In this document: one piece after another, positions 45,807 through 55,099 of the stretch | Layout of the letters: the number at the start of each line of letters is the position of its first letter | Position numbering within the stretch: the first letter of the stretch is position 1 | Origin: Aurantimonas sp036549475 | GTDB taxonomy: Bacteria; Pseudomonadota; Alphaproteobacteria; Rhizobiales; Rhizobiaceae | Length of the DNA stretch: 64,000 nucleotides | Direction: 5' to 3' | NCBI RefSeq assembly: GCF_036549475.1 | Contig: NZ_JAZHLI010000008.1 | Span: 1 to 64,000, forward strand | Position numbers and translations under genes: made by a program | Notes under the pieces: generated by a model | Told to the model about the DNA's origin: nothing | Seen by the model: only the letters and a program-made list of their open reading frames with translations | Databases searched by the model: none

Positions 45807-47171
45807 TCAGGCGTAGGTCCCGGTACGGCTCGATGTGCCGCTGCGCCGGGGACGGCTGTTGCTACGACCGCCCGGCTTGCCACCCTCAGTGCGCTGGCCG
45901 CGGCCCTCGCCCGAGCGTTGGCCGCCCGGGGCCTGCCCGCCACCGCGACGTCCTGCGCCCTGTGGCTTGTTGCCGAAGCGCTTCGGCGCGCCGCGCGGCG
46001 GCCGCTTCTCTTCCGGTGCATTCAGGTCGACATGCGCCGAATAGTCGGTCTGCTGCAACTCGAAGGTCAGGCCGGTGAGCCGCTCGATCTGGCGCAGCTT
46101 GGAGCGCTCGGACGGATCGACCAGCGCGACCGCGATGCCGGACTTGCCGGCGCGGGCCGTACGGCCGATGCGGTGGACATAGCTTTCCGGCTCTTCCGGC
46201 AGGTCGAAGTTCACAACATGGGAGATGTCGTCGACATGGATGCCACGGGCGACAATGTCGGTGGCGACCAGCACGCCGACCTTGCCGCTCTGGAACTCGC
46301 CGAGCGCCTTCTGGCGGGCGCCCTGGCTCTTGTTGCCGTGGATGGCGCGGGCGTCGATGCCGGCCTTCTCCAGATCGGCGGCGAGCTTGTTGGCACCGTG
46401 CTTGGTGCGCGTGAAGATCACCGTCTTCTCGAATTCGGGCTTGGCCAGGCTCTCGATCAGCCACAGCTTCTTGGCCTTCTGGGGCACCAGGAAGACGCTC
46501 TGGTTGATCTTCTCGACGGTGACGACTTCCGGCGTCACTTCGACCCGGACCGGATTGGTCAAGATCTTGGCGGCCAGGTCTTCCATCACGCGCGGCATGG
46601 TGGCCGAGAACAGCAGCGACTGGCGGTCGGCCGGCAGCAGCTTGACGATGCGCATGACGTCCTTGACGAAGCCCATGTCGAGCATCCGGTCGGCCTCGTC
46701 GAGCACGACGTGGTGGACCTCGGACAGGGTCAGGGCACGCTGGTTGAGCAGGTCGAGCAGGCGTCCCGGCGTCGCGATGACGATGTCGACGCCGCGGCGC
46801 AGCGCCTCGATCTGCGGACGGATCGAGACACCGCCGAAGATCACGTGATGGGTCAGCTTGGTGCCGGCGGTGTAGGACTTGACGTTGTCCGCGATCTGCG
46901 AGGCGAGCTCGCGGGTCGGGGTCAGGACGAGAACCTTGGGGGTCTTCGAGGCCGGACGGCCGCCCTTGGCAATCAGTGCGTCGATGACGGGCAGCGAGAA
47001 GGCCGCGGTCTTGCCGGTTCCGGTCTGGGCGATGCCGAGAACGTCGCGGCCCTGCATGACGGCCGGGATCGCCTGGGCCTGGATCGGCGTGGGCTGGGTG
47101 ATGTCGAGACGCGCAAGCGCGGCGAGAAGCGTATCGGCGAGGCCGAACGCCTGAAAATCGGTATGGGTCAA
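45807..47171 (-). CDS. DEAD-box ATP-dependent RNA helicase (RhlE-like)
   Basis: A 454-residue RNA helicase. Q-motif FQAFGL...ITQPTPIQAQAIP, motif I AQTGTGKT, motif II VLDEADRMLDMGF, motif III SATMP, motif V TDIVARGIHVDD and motif VI HRIGRTARAGK are in order. The C-terminus is a long basic Gly/Arg-rich tail (GRRGGGQAPGGQRSGEGRGQ) of the RhlE type, used for RNA binding. No ATG fits the family N-terminus; TTG 47171 with AAGG upstream gives a start at the Q-motif region (THTDFQAFGL). The 225-base leader is long, as in cold-shock helicases. Confidence 0.92.
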   Translation of the reverse strand: MTHTDFQAFGLADTLLAALARLDITQPTPIQAQAIPAVMQGRDVLGIAQTGTGKTAAFSLPVIDALIAKGGRPASKTPKVLVLTPTRELASQIADNVKSYTAGTKLTHHVIFGGVSIRPQIEALRRGVDIVIATPGRLLDLLNQRALTLSEVHHVVLDEADRMLDMGFVKDVMRIVKLLPADRQSLLFSATMPRVMEDLAAKILTNPVRVEVTPEVVTVEKINQSVFLVPQKAKKLWLIESLAKPEFEKTVIFTRTKHGANKLAADLEKAGIDARAIHGNKSQGARQKALGEFQSGKVGVLVATDIVARGIHVDDISHVVNFDLPEEPESYVHRIGRTARAGKSGIAVALVDPSERSKLRQIERLTGLTFELQQTDYSAHVDLNAPEEKRPPRGAPKRFGNKPQGAGRRGGGQAPGGQRSGEGRGQRTEGGKPGGRSNSRPRRSGTSSRTGTYA

Positions 47172-47396
47172 GATATGCCTTGCGGAACGCGGACACTGAC
47201 GGTCCGCTGGAATGCCGATCGTCTTCGCGCTGGCGGACGGGTCGGCGGGCCGTGTCGGATCGTGGGATCCCGCGAACTCAGAAGCTGCGGGCCGGTCCGA
47301 TGGCGCTGGCAAAGAATTCCGGTAAAGGTCGGGAAACAAGCAGGCGCTGCGCTATCACGGCGTGCAGGCTCCATATCGGGCTTTGGGTGCGCCGCG

Positions 47397-48626
47397 TCAA
47401 GGTGTTTGTGCACCGCCCCAGCCGAGATTCCTGGCCAGCGTCTCGGCGATGCGCTGGAACAGGCCCGCCTCCTCGACCGCGGTCTCGGACAGCAGAGGCA
47501 CCTGGCGCAGGGTCTCGTCGCCGCGCGCGAACCGGACCCAGCCGAGCCGCTGCCCTTCGCTCACCGGGGCAACGAAGGGGCCGTTCTCGACCACCTCGCG
47601 CTCGACATCGGACAGGCTGCCGCGCGGCACCAGCATGCGCAGATCCTCTGCGGCGGCCATGTCCACCCTGTCGACGACACCGCCGCGCACTGCCGCGGTC
47701 CCAAGGGTTTCGCCCGCCGTCACCAGGACGACTTCCTCGAAATCCTGCAGCCCGAAATTCATCAGCCGCCGAGCCTCGCTCGCCCGTTCGGCGGCCGAGT
47801 CCATGCCGCTCATGGCAAGCACGATGCGCCGGCCGTCCCGCTGCGCCGACGCGACCAACCCGTAACCGGCGTCTGAGGTGTGGCCGGTCTTCAGGCCGTC
47901 GGCACCGAGGGCGAGCAACGGATTGCGGTTGCGCTGGTTGATGCCGTTATAGGCGAAGCTCTCCTCGGCGAATATCGGATAGTCCTCGGGAAATTCGCGG
48001 ATCAGATGGGCCGCCAGGCGCGCAAGGTCGCGCACGCTCACATGCTGCTCGGGGTCCGGCAGGCCGTGGGGATTGGTGAAATGGGAATGGGTGAGACCGA
48101 TCGTCTCGGCCTCCTCGTTCATGCGCTTCGCGAACGCTTCGACGGAGCCGGACAGGCCTTCGGCGACCACGATGGTCGCGTCGTTGCCGGACTGGACGAT
48201 GATGCCGCGGATGAGATCATCGACGCTCACGTCGGAATTCAACGGCAGGAACATCGTCGAGCCGCCGGATGACGCTCCGCCGGTGCGCCAGGCATATTCG
48301 GAGACCGTAAAACGGTCGTCGCGCTGCACCCTGCCCTGCTTCAGATCTTCGAACAGGACGATGATGGTCATCAGCTTGGCGAGGCTCGCCGGCGCGATCT
48401 CCTCGTCGGCGGACTTCTCGTACAGGACACGGCCGGTGCCGTGATCGACCAGGATGGCGGTTGGCGCGGAGGTCTCGAAGGCGGCGGCCGGCCCCGTCGC
48501 CGGGGCGCCGAGTTGCAGCAGCGCGGCGAAGCAGCAGAGAACGAACCCACGACAGACGCGCCGCCAGACCAGCGCAGACACGTGTCTCGAAGCCCGGTTC
48601 CAGTCTCGCTTCACCGCCACCTGCAT
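47397..48626 (-). CDS. dacC: D-alanyl-D-alanine carboxypeptidase (low-molecular-weight PBP)
   Basis: A 409-residue secreted serine peptidase that trims the fifth D-Ala of peptidoglycan side chains. Signal peptide region ends about residue 49 (GPAAAFETSAPTAILVD). Active-site motifs: SLAK at 81-84, SGN at 146-148 and KTG at 246-248, all in the right order and spacing for the PBP5/6 group. The C-terminal domain and amphipathic anchor follow. It lies between fliQ and the helicase and has no obvious flagellar role. Confidence 0.9.
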   Translation of the reverse strand: MQVAVKRDWNRASRHVSALVWRRVCRGFVLCCFAALLQLGAPATGPAAAFETSAPTAILVDHGTGRVLYEKSADEEIAPASLAKLMTIIVLFEDLKQGRVQRDDRFTVSEYAWRTGGASSGGSTMFLPLNSDVSVDDLIRGIIVQSGNDATIVVAEGLSGSVEAFAKRMNEEAETIGLTHSHFTNPHGLPDPEQHVSVRDLARLAAHLIREFPEDYPIFAEESFAYNGINQRNRNPLLALGADGLKTGHTSDAGYGLVASAQRDGRRIVLAMSGMDSAAERASEARRLMNFGLQDFEEVVLVTAGETLGTAAVRGGVVDRVDMAAAEDLRMLVPRGSLSDVEREVVENGPFVAPVSEGQRLGWVRFARGDETLRQVPLLSETAVEEAGLFQRIAETLARNLGWGGAQTP

Positions 48627-48749
48627 GCCCTCACCCCGCCCGGAACGCCGCGGCCGGTCGGCCGGACGTCGGTCCTGTCACGTCAGGCAGCCTACAGGCT
48701 TTGACCCGATCGCGTGAACAGGAAACGGTGATGCATGACGCCAGAGCGT

Positions 48750-49019
48750 TCAGCGGAAGCCGTCCTCGATGCGCGAATAGGATTCCTGGGTGAAGGCGTA
48801 GACCTGCGCGCCGGTGAAGGAGGCGGTCAGGGCGATCACAACGAAGATCGCCAGGATCTTCGGAACAAAGGTCAGCGTGACCTCCTGGATCTGGGTGAGT
48901 GCCTGGAACAGTGCGATCAGGACACCAACGAACATGGCGGCGCCGACGGCCGGCCCGCAGGCCGCTACGATCGTCCAGACCGCGGACTGGACGATATCGA
49001 GTGCGTCGGCTTCGTTCAT
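48750..49019 (-). CDS. fliQ: Flagellar export protein FliQ
   Basis: An 89-residue protein with two membrane helices (GAAMFVGVLIALFQALTQIQ and PKILAIFVVIALTASFTG) and the normal FliQ length. It belongs to the export gate with FliP and FliR. Last gene of the leftward flagellar run; downstream, where flhA is expected in rhizobia, the carboxypeptidase gene is found instead. Confidence 0.95.
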   Translation of the reverse strand: MNEADALDIVQSAVWTIVAACGPAVGAAMFVGVLIALFQALTQIQEVTLTFVPKILAIFVVIALTASFTGAQVYAFTQESYSRIEDGFR

Positions 49020-49024
49020 GTCTT

Positions 49025-49432
49025 CTACCCCACGGTGGTGCCGGAGATCAGCGGCAGGCTGTAGCCGCTCTCCAGAATGGCTTCGACGGCGCCATCGACG
49101 ACCCGCACCGCAGCAACCTTGCCGGACAGCGAGCCGTCCGCCGAGGTCGCCGTCTGACCGATCAGCGAGTTCGCCTGGGTCAGTGCGGAAACCGTCATCA
49201 TGGAATCCAGCTTCTTATTGGTCTGGATGGCTTGCTCGACGCTGGAGAAGGACGCGAACTGCGCGACATATTCGGTGGAATCCGTCGGATTGAGCGGATC
49301 CTGGTTGGACATCTCGGCGACCAGGAGCTTCAGGAAGGCGTCGTAGTCCATCCCGTTCTGCTGGGCCGCGACACTGAGGCCCGTCTGGGTCGAAGCAGTG
49401 GCGCTCGTCGCGCCGACTCCAGTCACGCTCAT
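49025..49432 (-). CDS. flgD: Hook capping protein FlgD
   Basis: A 135-residue hook-cap protein needed to polymerise FlgE. The N-terminal FlgD block is clear: NGMDYDAFLKLLVAEMSNQD, PLNPTDSTEYVAQFASFSSV and LIGQTATS. The protein is short, as in rhizobia, lacking most of the C-terminal FnIII/TUDOR part. The start ATG 49432 has GGAGGA before it and overlaps the flbT stop. Confidence 0.92.
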   Translation of the reverse strand: MSVTGVGATSATASTQTGLSVAAQQNGMDYDAFLKLLVAEMSNQDPLNPTDSTEYVAQFASFSSVEQAIQTNKKLDSMMTVSALTQANSLIGQTATSADGSLSGKVAAVRVVDGAVEAILESGYSLPLISGTTVG

Positions 49433-49887
49433 CGCATTCCTCCGGCGGCAAGCCGCAATTCGGGTGTATGGGAGACGACCGGCGCCCGCGCGTCGACCTG
49501 TCCCTGGATGACGCCGTCCTCGATCGGGATCAGCGTCCGCAGACACTTCAGCGCCTCGAAGATGCGGTCGCGGCCGACCAGTTCCTTCACATCGAGGAGT
49601 CCCCCGATGATGTCGCGATTGCGATAGGTGCCGATCATTGCGGTATGGGTGGTGCCAAAGAGACCCCGCGCTGCGTCAGCGCTGCTCGGCTCGATCAACA
49701 TCATCTGCACGATGAAGTAGAGCTGGCGCAGGGGGGTGGTCGCGTCCTCGGCCTGCATCACGTGGCTTTCGAGCAGGAAGGTCACGTCGTTGAGAAATTC
49801 CAGCGTGGTCTTGCGGTCGACCTTCAGGACGGCCCCGTTGACGAAGATCCGTTCGCCAGCCCGCAGGGTGATGCGCAAACTCGCCAT
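49429..49887 (-). CDS. flbT: Flagellin post-transcriptional repressor FlbT
   Basis: A 152-residue RNA-binding repressor (in Caulobacter it binds the flagellin mRNA leader). Blocks: LRAGERIFVNGAVLKVDRKT, VTFLLESHVMQAEDATTPLR, YFIVQMMLIEP. It is coupled to flaF and flgD by overlaps. Position between flaF and flgD is the rhizobial standard. Confidence 0.94.
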   Translation of the reverse strand: MASLRITLRAGERIFVNGAVLKVDRKTTLEFLNDVTFLLESHVMQAEDATTPLRQLYFIVQMMLIEPSSADAARGLFGTTHTAMIGTYRNRDIIGGLLDVKELVGRDRIFEALKCLRTLIPIEDGVIQGQVDARAPVVSHTPELRLAAGGMR

Positions 49888-49889
49888 GA

Positions 49890-50237
49890 TTATTTCAAGC
49901 CTTCCCGGATGAGGGTCGTGATCTCGATGATGCCCTTGAAATTGTCCGACTTGCCCAGACGGATCGCTTCCGCCTCGCGCATGATCCACAGGCCGATCGA
50001 GATCAATTCGGCCCGCAGCGCCTCGGGCAGGCCGTTGTCGGCACTGGCGAGGTCCTCGATCACGAGCGCCCACAGGCTGCGAGTCGTGTAGATCGCTTCG
50101 ATCGCCGCACGCGAGCGTGGCCCATCGGCATCGGCCTTCTTGAGCTGCTCGATCGAGTGATCGAGCGCCTGCCGCTCGCGCTCACGGGCATCGACCTCGA
50201 TGTCCTGCGCCACTTCCGCGTATGAGAACTGATACAT
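49890..50237 (-). CDS. flaF: Flagellin synthesis activator FlaF
   Basis: A 115-residue protein that acts with FlbT to control flagellin production and in Caulobacter is a flagellin chaperone. Blocks: YAEVAQDIEVDARERERQAL, RAAIEAIYTTRSLWALVIED, ELISIGLWIMREAEAIRLGK. It overlaps the flbT start region by a few bases. Confidence 0.93.
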   Translation of the reverse strand: MYQFSYAEVAQDIEVDARERERQALDHSIEQLKKADADGPRSRAAIEAIYTTRSLWALVIEDLASADNGLPEALRAELISIGLWIMREAEAIRLGKSDNFKGIIEITTLIREGLK

Positions 50238-50383
50238 TCCATCCCCTTGTGATCGTCAGGCCGACGCACCGGCGTCCGGACCAACCCTTGCGATCTGTCG
50301 TTTGCATGTGATCGGCCGACAGGGCCCACCGGCCGGCTGATCGCTCAATTGCCGAAGAGAGTCGGGTTCGGCGCCCGTTGCAG

Positions 50384-51439
50384 CTACAGGTAGTTCATGA
50401 TGCTGAGCCGCGAGATGCGGGCGGTCAGCGCGTAGGATGCCTCGAGAAGGTTGGTCAGCGTCGTAACCCGCGTCGAAGCCTCGTAGGCGTCGACGTCCTC
50501 GAAGGAGGAGATCGACATCGTCAGGACGTTCTTGCGCGCGCCCAGAGCCTCGTTCGTGATTTCCAGCCGGGACTGCTTGCTGCCGATATCCGCTCGGATC
50601 TCGGTGAGCTGCGACAGGCCCAGGCTCAGAGTTTCCACTGCCCGGCTTGCGAGAAGCTGACGTTGGTCCTCGCCCATGTCCTGCAAGCCGAGATCGCTGA
50701 CCATGACGTAGGCCTTGACGATGTTGCGGAAGGCATCGTTCGTGGCCGGATAGGAGACGTCGAGGGTCTCGCTGTCGCTGATGCGATTGTAGACCGGCGC
50801 GGCGTTCGCCTTCGACCACATGTCCCAGCCGGTGCCGTCGCTGGGATCGGGCACCTCGAAGAGGTCGTTGAACGGGCCGTCGAGAAACGCATCGAGGTCA
50901 GTTACCGGCGCTGCGAAGGCCAGCGCATCCGCCACGGCCTTTCTGGCGGTCGAGTTGTCTTCGTAGCTGTCGGCGACACCGCCGCCACCGACCTTCTCGA
51001 AGGCGAGTGCCGGCTGGTCTGTCGCAGCACCCGAGAACAGGAAACGCGAGCCGGAGGAGGCGTTGATCGCGCCCATGAACTGCTGCAGGCCGGCCTTGGC
51101 CTGCTGGGTGCTGGCCGAAATGCCGGCATCGGTGGGGCCGTTGGAGATCAGCGACGCCAGGAGGTTCTCGCCGGTCTTGGCGATCGATTCCAGGGCGGTC
51201 TGCATCGTGTTGAAGCGCTGCCCGATCAGGGTATTGGCTTCCTGCATCCGAATGGCGCTTTCGCGCTCGACCCTCAGCGAGACGGTCTGGTTGGTGCGTG
51301 ATCCGAGGACGAGGCCGACATCGGCAAACCGGCCGGTCGTCACCTCCTTCTGGGCCGTGCGCAACTCATCCTGGATGTGGAAGACCGCGGAACGGGGCGC
51401 CGAGGACAGCGAGAAGCTGGATACGAGAAAATTGCTCAT
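50384..51439 (-). CDS. flgL: Hook-filament junction protein FlgL
   Basis: A 351-residue flagellin-like junction protein. The N-terminus (SLSSAPRSAVFHIQDELRTA, QKEVTTGRFADVGL) and the C-terminal helix (RVTTLTNLLEASYALTARIS) match FlgL/flagellin ends. It joins the FlgK ring to the filament. Twelve bases follow the flgK stop. Confidence 0.92.
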   Translation of the reverse strand: MSNFLVSSFSLSSAPRSAVFHIQDELRTAQKEVTTGRFADVGLVLGSRTNQTVSLRVERESAIRMQEANTLIGQRFNTMQTALESIAKTGENLLASLISNGPTDAGISASTQQAKAGLQQFMGAINASSGSRFLFSGAATDQPALAFEKVGGGGVADSYEDNSTARKAVADALAFAAPVTDLDAFLDGPFNDLFEVPDPSDGTGWDMWSKANAAPVYNRISDSETLDVSYPATNDAFRNIVKAYVMVSDLGLQDMGEDQRQLLASRAVETLSLGLSQLTEIRADIGSKQSRLEITNEALGARKNVLTMSISSFEDVDAYEASTRVTTLTNLLEASYALTARISRLSIMNYL

Positions 51440-51450
51440 CGTTGATCCAC

Positions 51451-52950
51451 TCAGGCAATCGCGAGGAGGGAATCGATCATCTGACCGACGGTGGAAATCA
51501 GCTTGCTGGAGGCCTGGTAGGAGCGCTCCAGGTCGAGGAGCCGTGTCATCTCGTCGTCAATGTTGACGCCGGTGGCGTCGGACAGGGTCTCCTGCGTGCG
51601 CGACAGCAGCACCGTCTGGTACGAGGACGCGTCGTTCGCTGTGGCCCGGCGGCCCTCGAACCAACCGATCGACGAAGCCGTGTATTCCGTCAGGGTCGCC
51701 GAGCTGCCGGCGCCGAAGGATGGATCGAAGCTGCGAGAGGTTGCGAAGCCGGCGATCAGATCATTCAACCGCCCGGTGAAACCACTTGCGCCGCTGGTGT
51801 TGTAGCGAAAATTCGCCTCGTCGGCGGTGCCTGCAAAGGAGATGCCGCCATCCCTGAGCAGTGCCGGCTCGCCGCCGGGCTTGGTGGGATCGACCGCCGC
51901 CGCGATCCGGATGGTTCCGGCCAGCCCCTTGGCATCGTTCATCGTCAGCTGAATGGCGTTCGTGCCGTCGGCCGTGAACAGCCCGGCAAAACGCCCCGCC
52001 ATGTAGCCCGGATCGGCCGGTAGACGCTGGTCGGTTTCCGCGAAGGCGTCGACAAGCGCATAGGCGATCCCGTCGAGCTGACCCTGGAAGGTCGTGGCCG
52101 TCTCGTCGCGCAGCGTCAGGAGGCCGTAAACGCTGCCACCCTTGATCGGCATCGGCGAGGATGGCCCGCCGACGACGACACCGTCGATCTTGAAAGCGTA
52201 GCCCGCAACGGTGGCGTCGTAGGCCGGCTGCGGCGTGAACTCGACTGCCCGCGCCGTCTTGTCGAACAGCGTGATGCCGGAGTCCGTATAGAGCGCCATG
52301 TCGTTGCCGGACCGGACCTGCACGTTCAGGCCGACATAGCCCGAAAGGGTGCGAACAATCTGGTCGCGCCGGTCGACGGCGTCGGTGACGTCCCCGCCGG
52401 TGGAACTGCCCGCCATGATCTTGGCGTTCAGGGTCGCGAATTCGCCGAGCAGCCGGTTCATGTCCTTGGCAGCCAGGTTGAGCTGGTCGTCGGCATCCTT
52501 GCGGGCAGACTGGACTGCGTCGGTCGCACGGTTGAGGCTGACGGCCATGTCACGGGCGGCGTTCACGGCGGCTTCCGCCGTCTGACCGTTCTCCGGTGAC
52601 ACCGAGTATTGCGACAACGCCGCCTTCAGGGCCGACAGGCTCGCGGCCGGAGAGGTCGGGGCGTCGACGTCGCCGATGACCTCGCGGATGCGATTGAGCG
52701 CCTTGGCGTTGGCTTCGGCCGAACCGAGGGCGGAATTGGTCGTGATGAGAGAGCGGAACAGCGCCTGGTCGCCGGACTGCGCGATCGACATGATCCGGAC
52801 GCCGCCCGTCTGGGCGACCGTGAGCCCGGCAAATTTGCGCGTGGCGTAGGGATTGTCCGCATTCGCGATATTTCGCGAAACCAGCGCCGACTGGCTGGCC
52901 ACGCTGGAAAGCGATGCCGTTGCATTCGAGAAGGCTGACAGAAGAGACAT
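51451..52950 (-). CDS. flgK: Hook-filament junction protein FlgK
   Basis: A 499-residue axial protein. N-terminus SLLSAFSNATASLSSVASQS and ISRNIANADNPYATRKF-like motif; C-terminus DDEMTRLLDLERSYQASSKL, the FlgK/flagellar rod signature. It forms the first junction zone after the hook. FlgN-like chaperone is encoded at 43437-43796. Confidence 0.93.
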   Translation of the reverse strand: MSLLSAFSNATASLSSVASQSALVSRNIANADNPYATRKFAGLTVAQTGGVRIMSIAQSGDQALFRSLITTNSALGSAEANAKALNRIREVIGDVDAPTSPAASLSALKAALSQYSVSPENGQTAEAAVNAARDMAVSLNRATDAVQSARKDADDQLNLAAKDMNRLLGEFATLNAKIMAGSSTGGDVTDAVDRRDQIVRTLSGYVGLNVQVRSGNDMALYTDSGITLFDKTARAVEFTPQPAYDATVAGYAFKIDGVVVGGPSSPMPIKGGSVYGLLTLRDETATTFQGQLDGIAYALVDAFAETDQRLPADPGYMAGRFAGLFTADGTNAIQLTMNDAKGLAGTIRIAAAVDPTKPGGEPALLRDGGISFAGTADEANFRYNTSGASGFTGRLNDLIAGFATSRSFDPSFGAGSSATLTEYTASSIGWFEGRRATANDASSYQTVLLSRTQETLSDATGVNIDDEMTRLLDLERSYQASSKLISTVGQMIDSLLAIA

Positions 52951-52992
52951 GGTGAGGACTTATCCGGTGCGCGGCAGGGAGCGGTTCTGTGC

Positions 52993-54150
52993 CTATCGCT
53001 TCAGGTTCACGAGCACGTCGAGAATCTCGGCGCCCGTCTGGAAGACTTTCGAATTGGCGCTGTAGCTGCGCTGGGATTCGATCATGGTGGTGAGTTCGGA
53101 GGCCATGTCGACATTCGACTGTTCCAGGCCGCTGGAGACCAGCGAACCGAAGCCGTTGGTGCCCGGTCCGCCCATCGTGGCGACGCCCGAGGTTGCCGTG
53201 CCGCTGTAGACATTGCCTGCAGAAGCCTGGAGCTGGTCCGGGCTGGCGAAGCGCGCGAGGTTGATCTCGTATAGCGGGATCAACTGACCGGTGTTCATCA
53301 CGCCGCTCAGCGAGCCGTCATCGGCGAAGGCGAAGCCGGTGAAGCTGCCCGGAGGATTGCCGTTGGCGACCAGCTTGGCCGAAAAGTCGGTGGCATACTC
53401 GGTCAGCGATTCGAACTCGATGTCGATGGCCTCGCCATTGACAGGAGTGTAGGTCATGTTGGCAGGAGGCGCGGTCGGCCGACCAGTATTCGGGTCGAAG
53501 GCGATGGTCGTCGGAACCCCGCCACCGACGCTGATGGTCCAGGTATTGGCGGCGGTCTTCTCCATCTCGACCGGGACTTCGATCGCCTTGCCGATCCTGT
53601 CATAGACAACCATGGACGACTTCTTCGTGTCTAAGATGGCGGCTGATTCCGGGAACTGGATGGAAAAGGATCCTGCGTCGGTGGCCTTCGGGGCGACGAT
53701 CGCGCCGACCGGGAGTTCAATGGGCCCCGCGGCGCCGCCGCCGATGGGCGAGCCGGTCAGGCGGTAGCCCGCCGTGTTGACCAGGAAGGTTGTCTCCCTG
53801 CCGCCGACGGTTTCGGTCCGCTGCACGAAGGAGCCGGCGCGGGTGAAGAATTCACGTCCCGCCGTGTCCTGCACCACGAAGAAGCCATCTCCCTGAATGG
53901 CGAGGTCGGAGCCCGAGGAGGTCGCGGCGATGCTGCCCTGCTGGCTGATCGACTGGCGGACCTGGGTCTTCACCGAGCCCGGATTGTACTCGCCGCCACC
54001 CTGGGCAAGGACGAGCGAAGCGAACTCGGTCGAGCTGCGCTTGTAGCCGTTGGTGCTGGAGTTGGCGATATTCTCCGACACGGTGGACAGCCTGTTGGCC
54101 TGCGCATTCATACCGGACACGCTGGTCCGGAAGACACCGTTGATGCTCAT
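52993..54150 (-). CDS. flgE: Flagellar hook protein FlgE
   Basis: A 385-residue hook subunit. N-terminal rod signature MSINGVFRTSVSGMNAQANR, SENIANSSTNGYKRS; C-terminal VDMASELTTMIESQRSYSAN and FQTGAEILDVLV. The ATG 54150 follows GGAG with nine bases spacing. A terminator for ftcR and a -10-like TATACT sequence lie just upstream, so it starts a new transcript. Confidence 0.95.
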   Translation of the reverse strand: MSINGVFRTSVSGMNAQANRLSTVSENIANSSTNGYKRSSTEFASLVLAQGGGEYNPGSVKTQVRQSISQQGSIAATSSGSDLAIQGDGFFVVQDTAGREFFTRAGSFVQRTETVGGRETTFLVNTAGYRLTGSPIGGGAAGPIELPVGAIVAPKATDAGSFSIQFPESAAILDTKKSSMVVYDRIGKAIEVPVEMEKTAANTWTISVGGGVPTTIAFDPNTGRPTAPPANMTYTPVNGEAIDIEFESLTEYATDFSAKLVANGNPPGSFTGFAFADDGSLSGVMNTGQLIPLYEINLARFASPDQLQASAGNVYSGTATSGVATMGGPGTNGFGSLVSSGLEQSNVDMASELTTMIESQRSYSANSKVFQTGAEILDVLVNLKR

Positions 54151-54243
54151 TGCCTGGTACTCCGTGGCGTAGATTTCTTTCTCTCGGAATACGGAGTGAA
54201 GCTTGCGCCGAACTGTCAAATTCGCTCCCTGACAGTATAATAG

Positions 54244-54279
54244 CAAAAGAAAAAGCCTCGCCGAACCAACGACGAGGCT
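54244..54279 (-). terminator. Terminator of ftcR
   Basis: Minus-strand stem AGCCTCG / CGAGGCT with a 12-base loop followed by TTTTTCTTTTG, a clear intrinsic terminator between ftcR and flgE. It separates the regulator's transcript from the hook operon it controls. Confidence 0.85.
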
Positions 54280-54311
54280 ACTATTCTTAACGGCTTGTTA
54301 ACCAGTTTTTG

Positions 54312-54983
54312 TCAGTCGACGCCGATGCCGTAGCCGAGATAGCGCTTGGAGGAGACCGGGTCGTAGCCGAGGCGCATCTTCAGCTTCTTGCGCAGCTTGG
54401 AGATGTGGCTCTCGATGACGTTCTCCTCGACGTTTTCGTCGAAGATGCCGTAGATCGCGCTGAACAGCTGCTGCTTGGAAACGCGGCGGCCACGATTGGC
54501 GACCAGATATTCCAGGATGCGGCGCTCGCGGCGCGGCAGCGCCATCGGCTTGCCGGCGACTTCGGCGTCGCGGCCATCCTGGTAGACGGAGATCTCGCCG
54601 ACGACGGTGCGGGCTTCCTCGGTCTCGTTGCGGCGTCGGATGGCGCCGACCCGGGCGAGGATTTCCTTGACATGGACCGGCTTGGCGACGACGTCGTCGA
54701 CGCCGGCGGCGAACAGGTCGAGCGTGCCGTCTAGGTTGCGACCTTCCGACAGCGCGATCATCGGCGCCTTGGAGCGGGAGCGGATCAGTCGCGGACAGAT
54801 CGTGCGATCATCGAAATCACCGAGCAGGAACGCTTCGACGGCCGACAGATCCGACTCCGACGCGGTCTCGACCCAGTCACGGAATTCGTCTGCGCGAAAG
54901 CCCGCCGCAGACACTCCTTCGCGACCAAACATGGACTCGTAGCCATCCGTCACGAGTTCCCGATTGTCTACTACAACGATCAT
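54312..54983 (-). CDS. ftcR: Flagellar transcriptional regulator FtcR/Rem
   Basis: A 223-residue OmpR-like regulator, the same length as Sinorhizobium Rem, which activates late motility genes during growth. The N-terminal receiver-like domain starts MIVVVDNRELVTDGYESMFG, but the usual phosphoacceptor Asp is absent (VEAFLLGD at that place), while the Lys of VVAKPV remains; so it is probably phosphorylation-independent. The C-terminal winged helix has RRERRILEYLVANRGRRVSK and ENVIESHISKLRKKLK. ATG 54983 is chosen over GTG 54992 to match the known family N-terminus. Own terminator downstream; repeats upstream. Confidence 0.94.
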   Translation of the reverse strand: MIVVVDNRELVTDGYESMFGREGVSAAGFRADEFRDWVETASESDLSAVEAFLLGDFDDRTICPRLIRSRSKAPMIALSEGRNLDGTLDLFAAGVDDVVAKPVHVKEILARVGAIRRRNETEEARTVVGEISVYQDGRDAEVAGKPMALPRRERRILEYLVANRGRRVSKQQLFSAIYGIFDENVEENVIESHISKLRKKLKMRLGYDPVSSKRYLGYGIGVD

Positions 54984-55099
54984 TTCCGTCACCCCCGGTC
55001 CGCCGTTTGTCTGTGAACAGAGAGTTAAACTGACCCCGAACTTGCGCCTATCCTGAAATTTAGTGATCCGTTAACCATGCGCGTGATTTTCCGACTAAG

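Noticed and set aside
50238..50383. Terminator between flgL and flaF
   Set aside because: Only an imperfect GGCCG/CGGCC inverted repeat without a T-tract; too weak to call.
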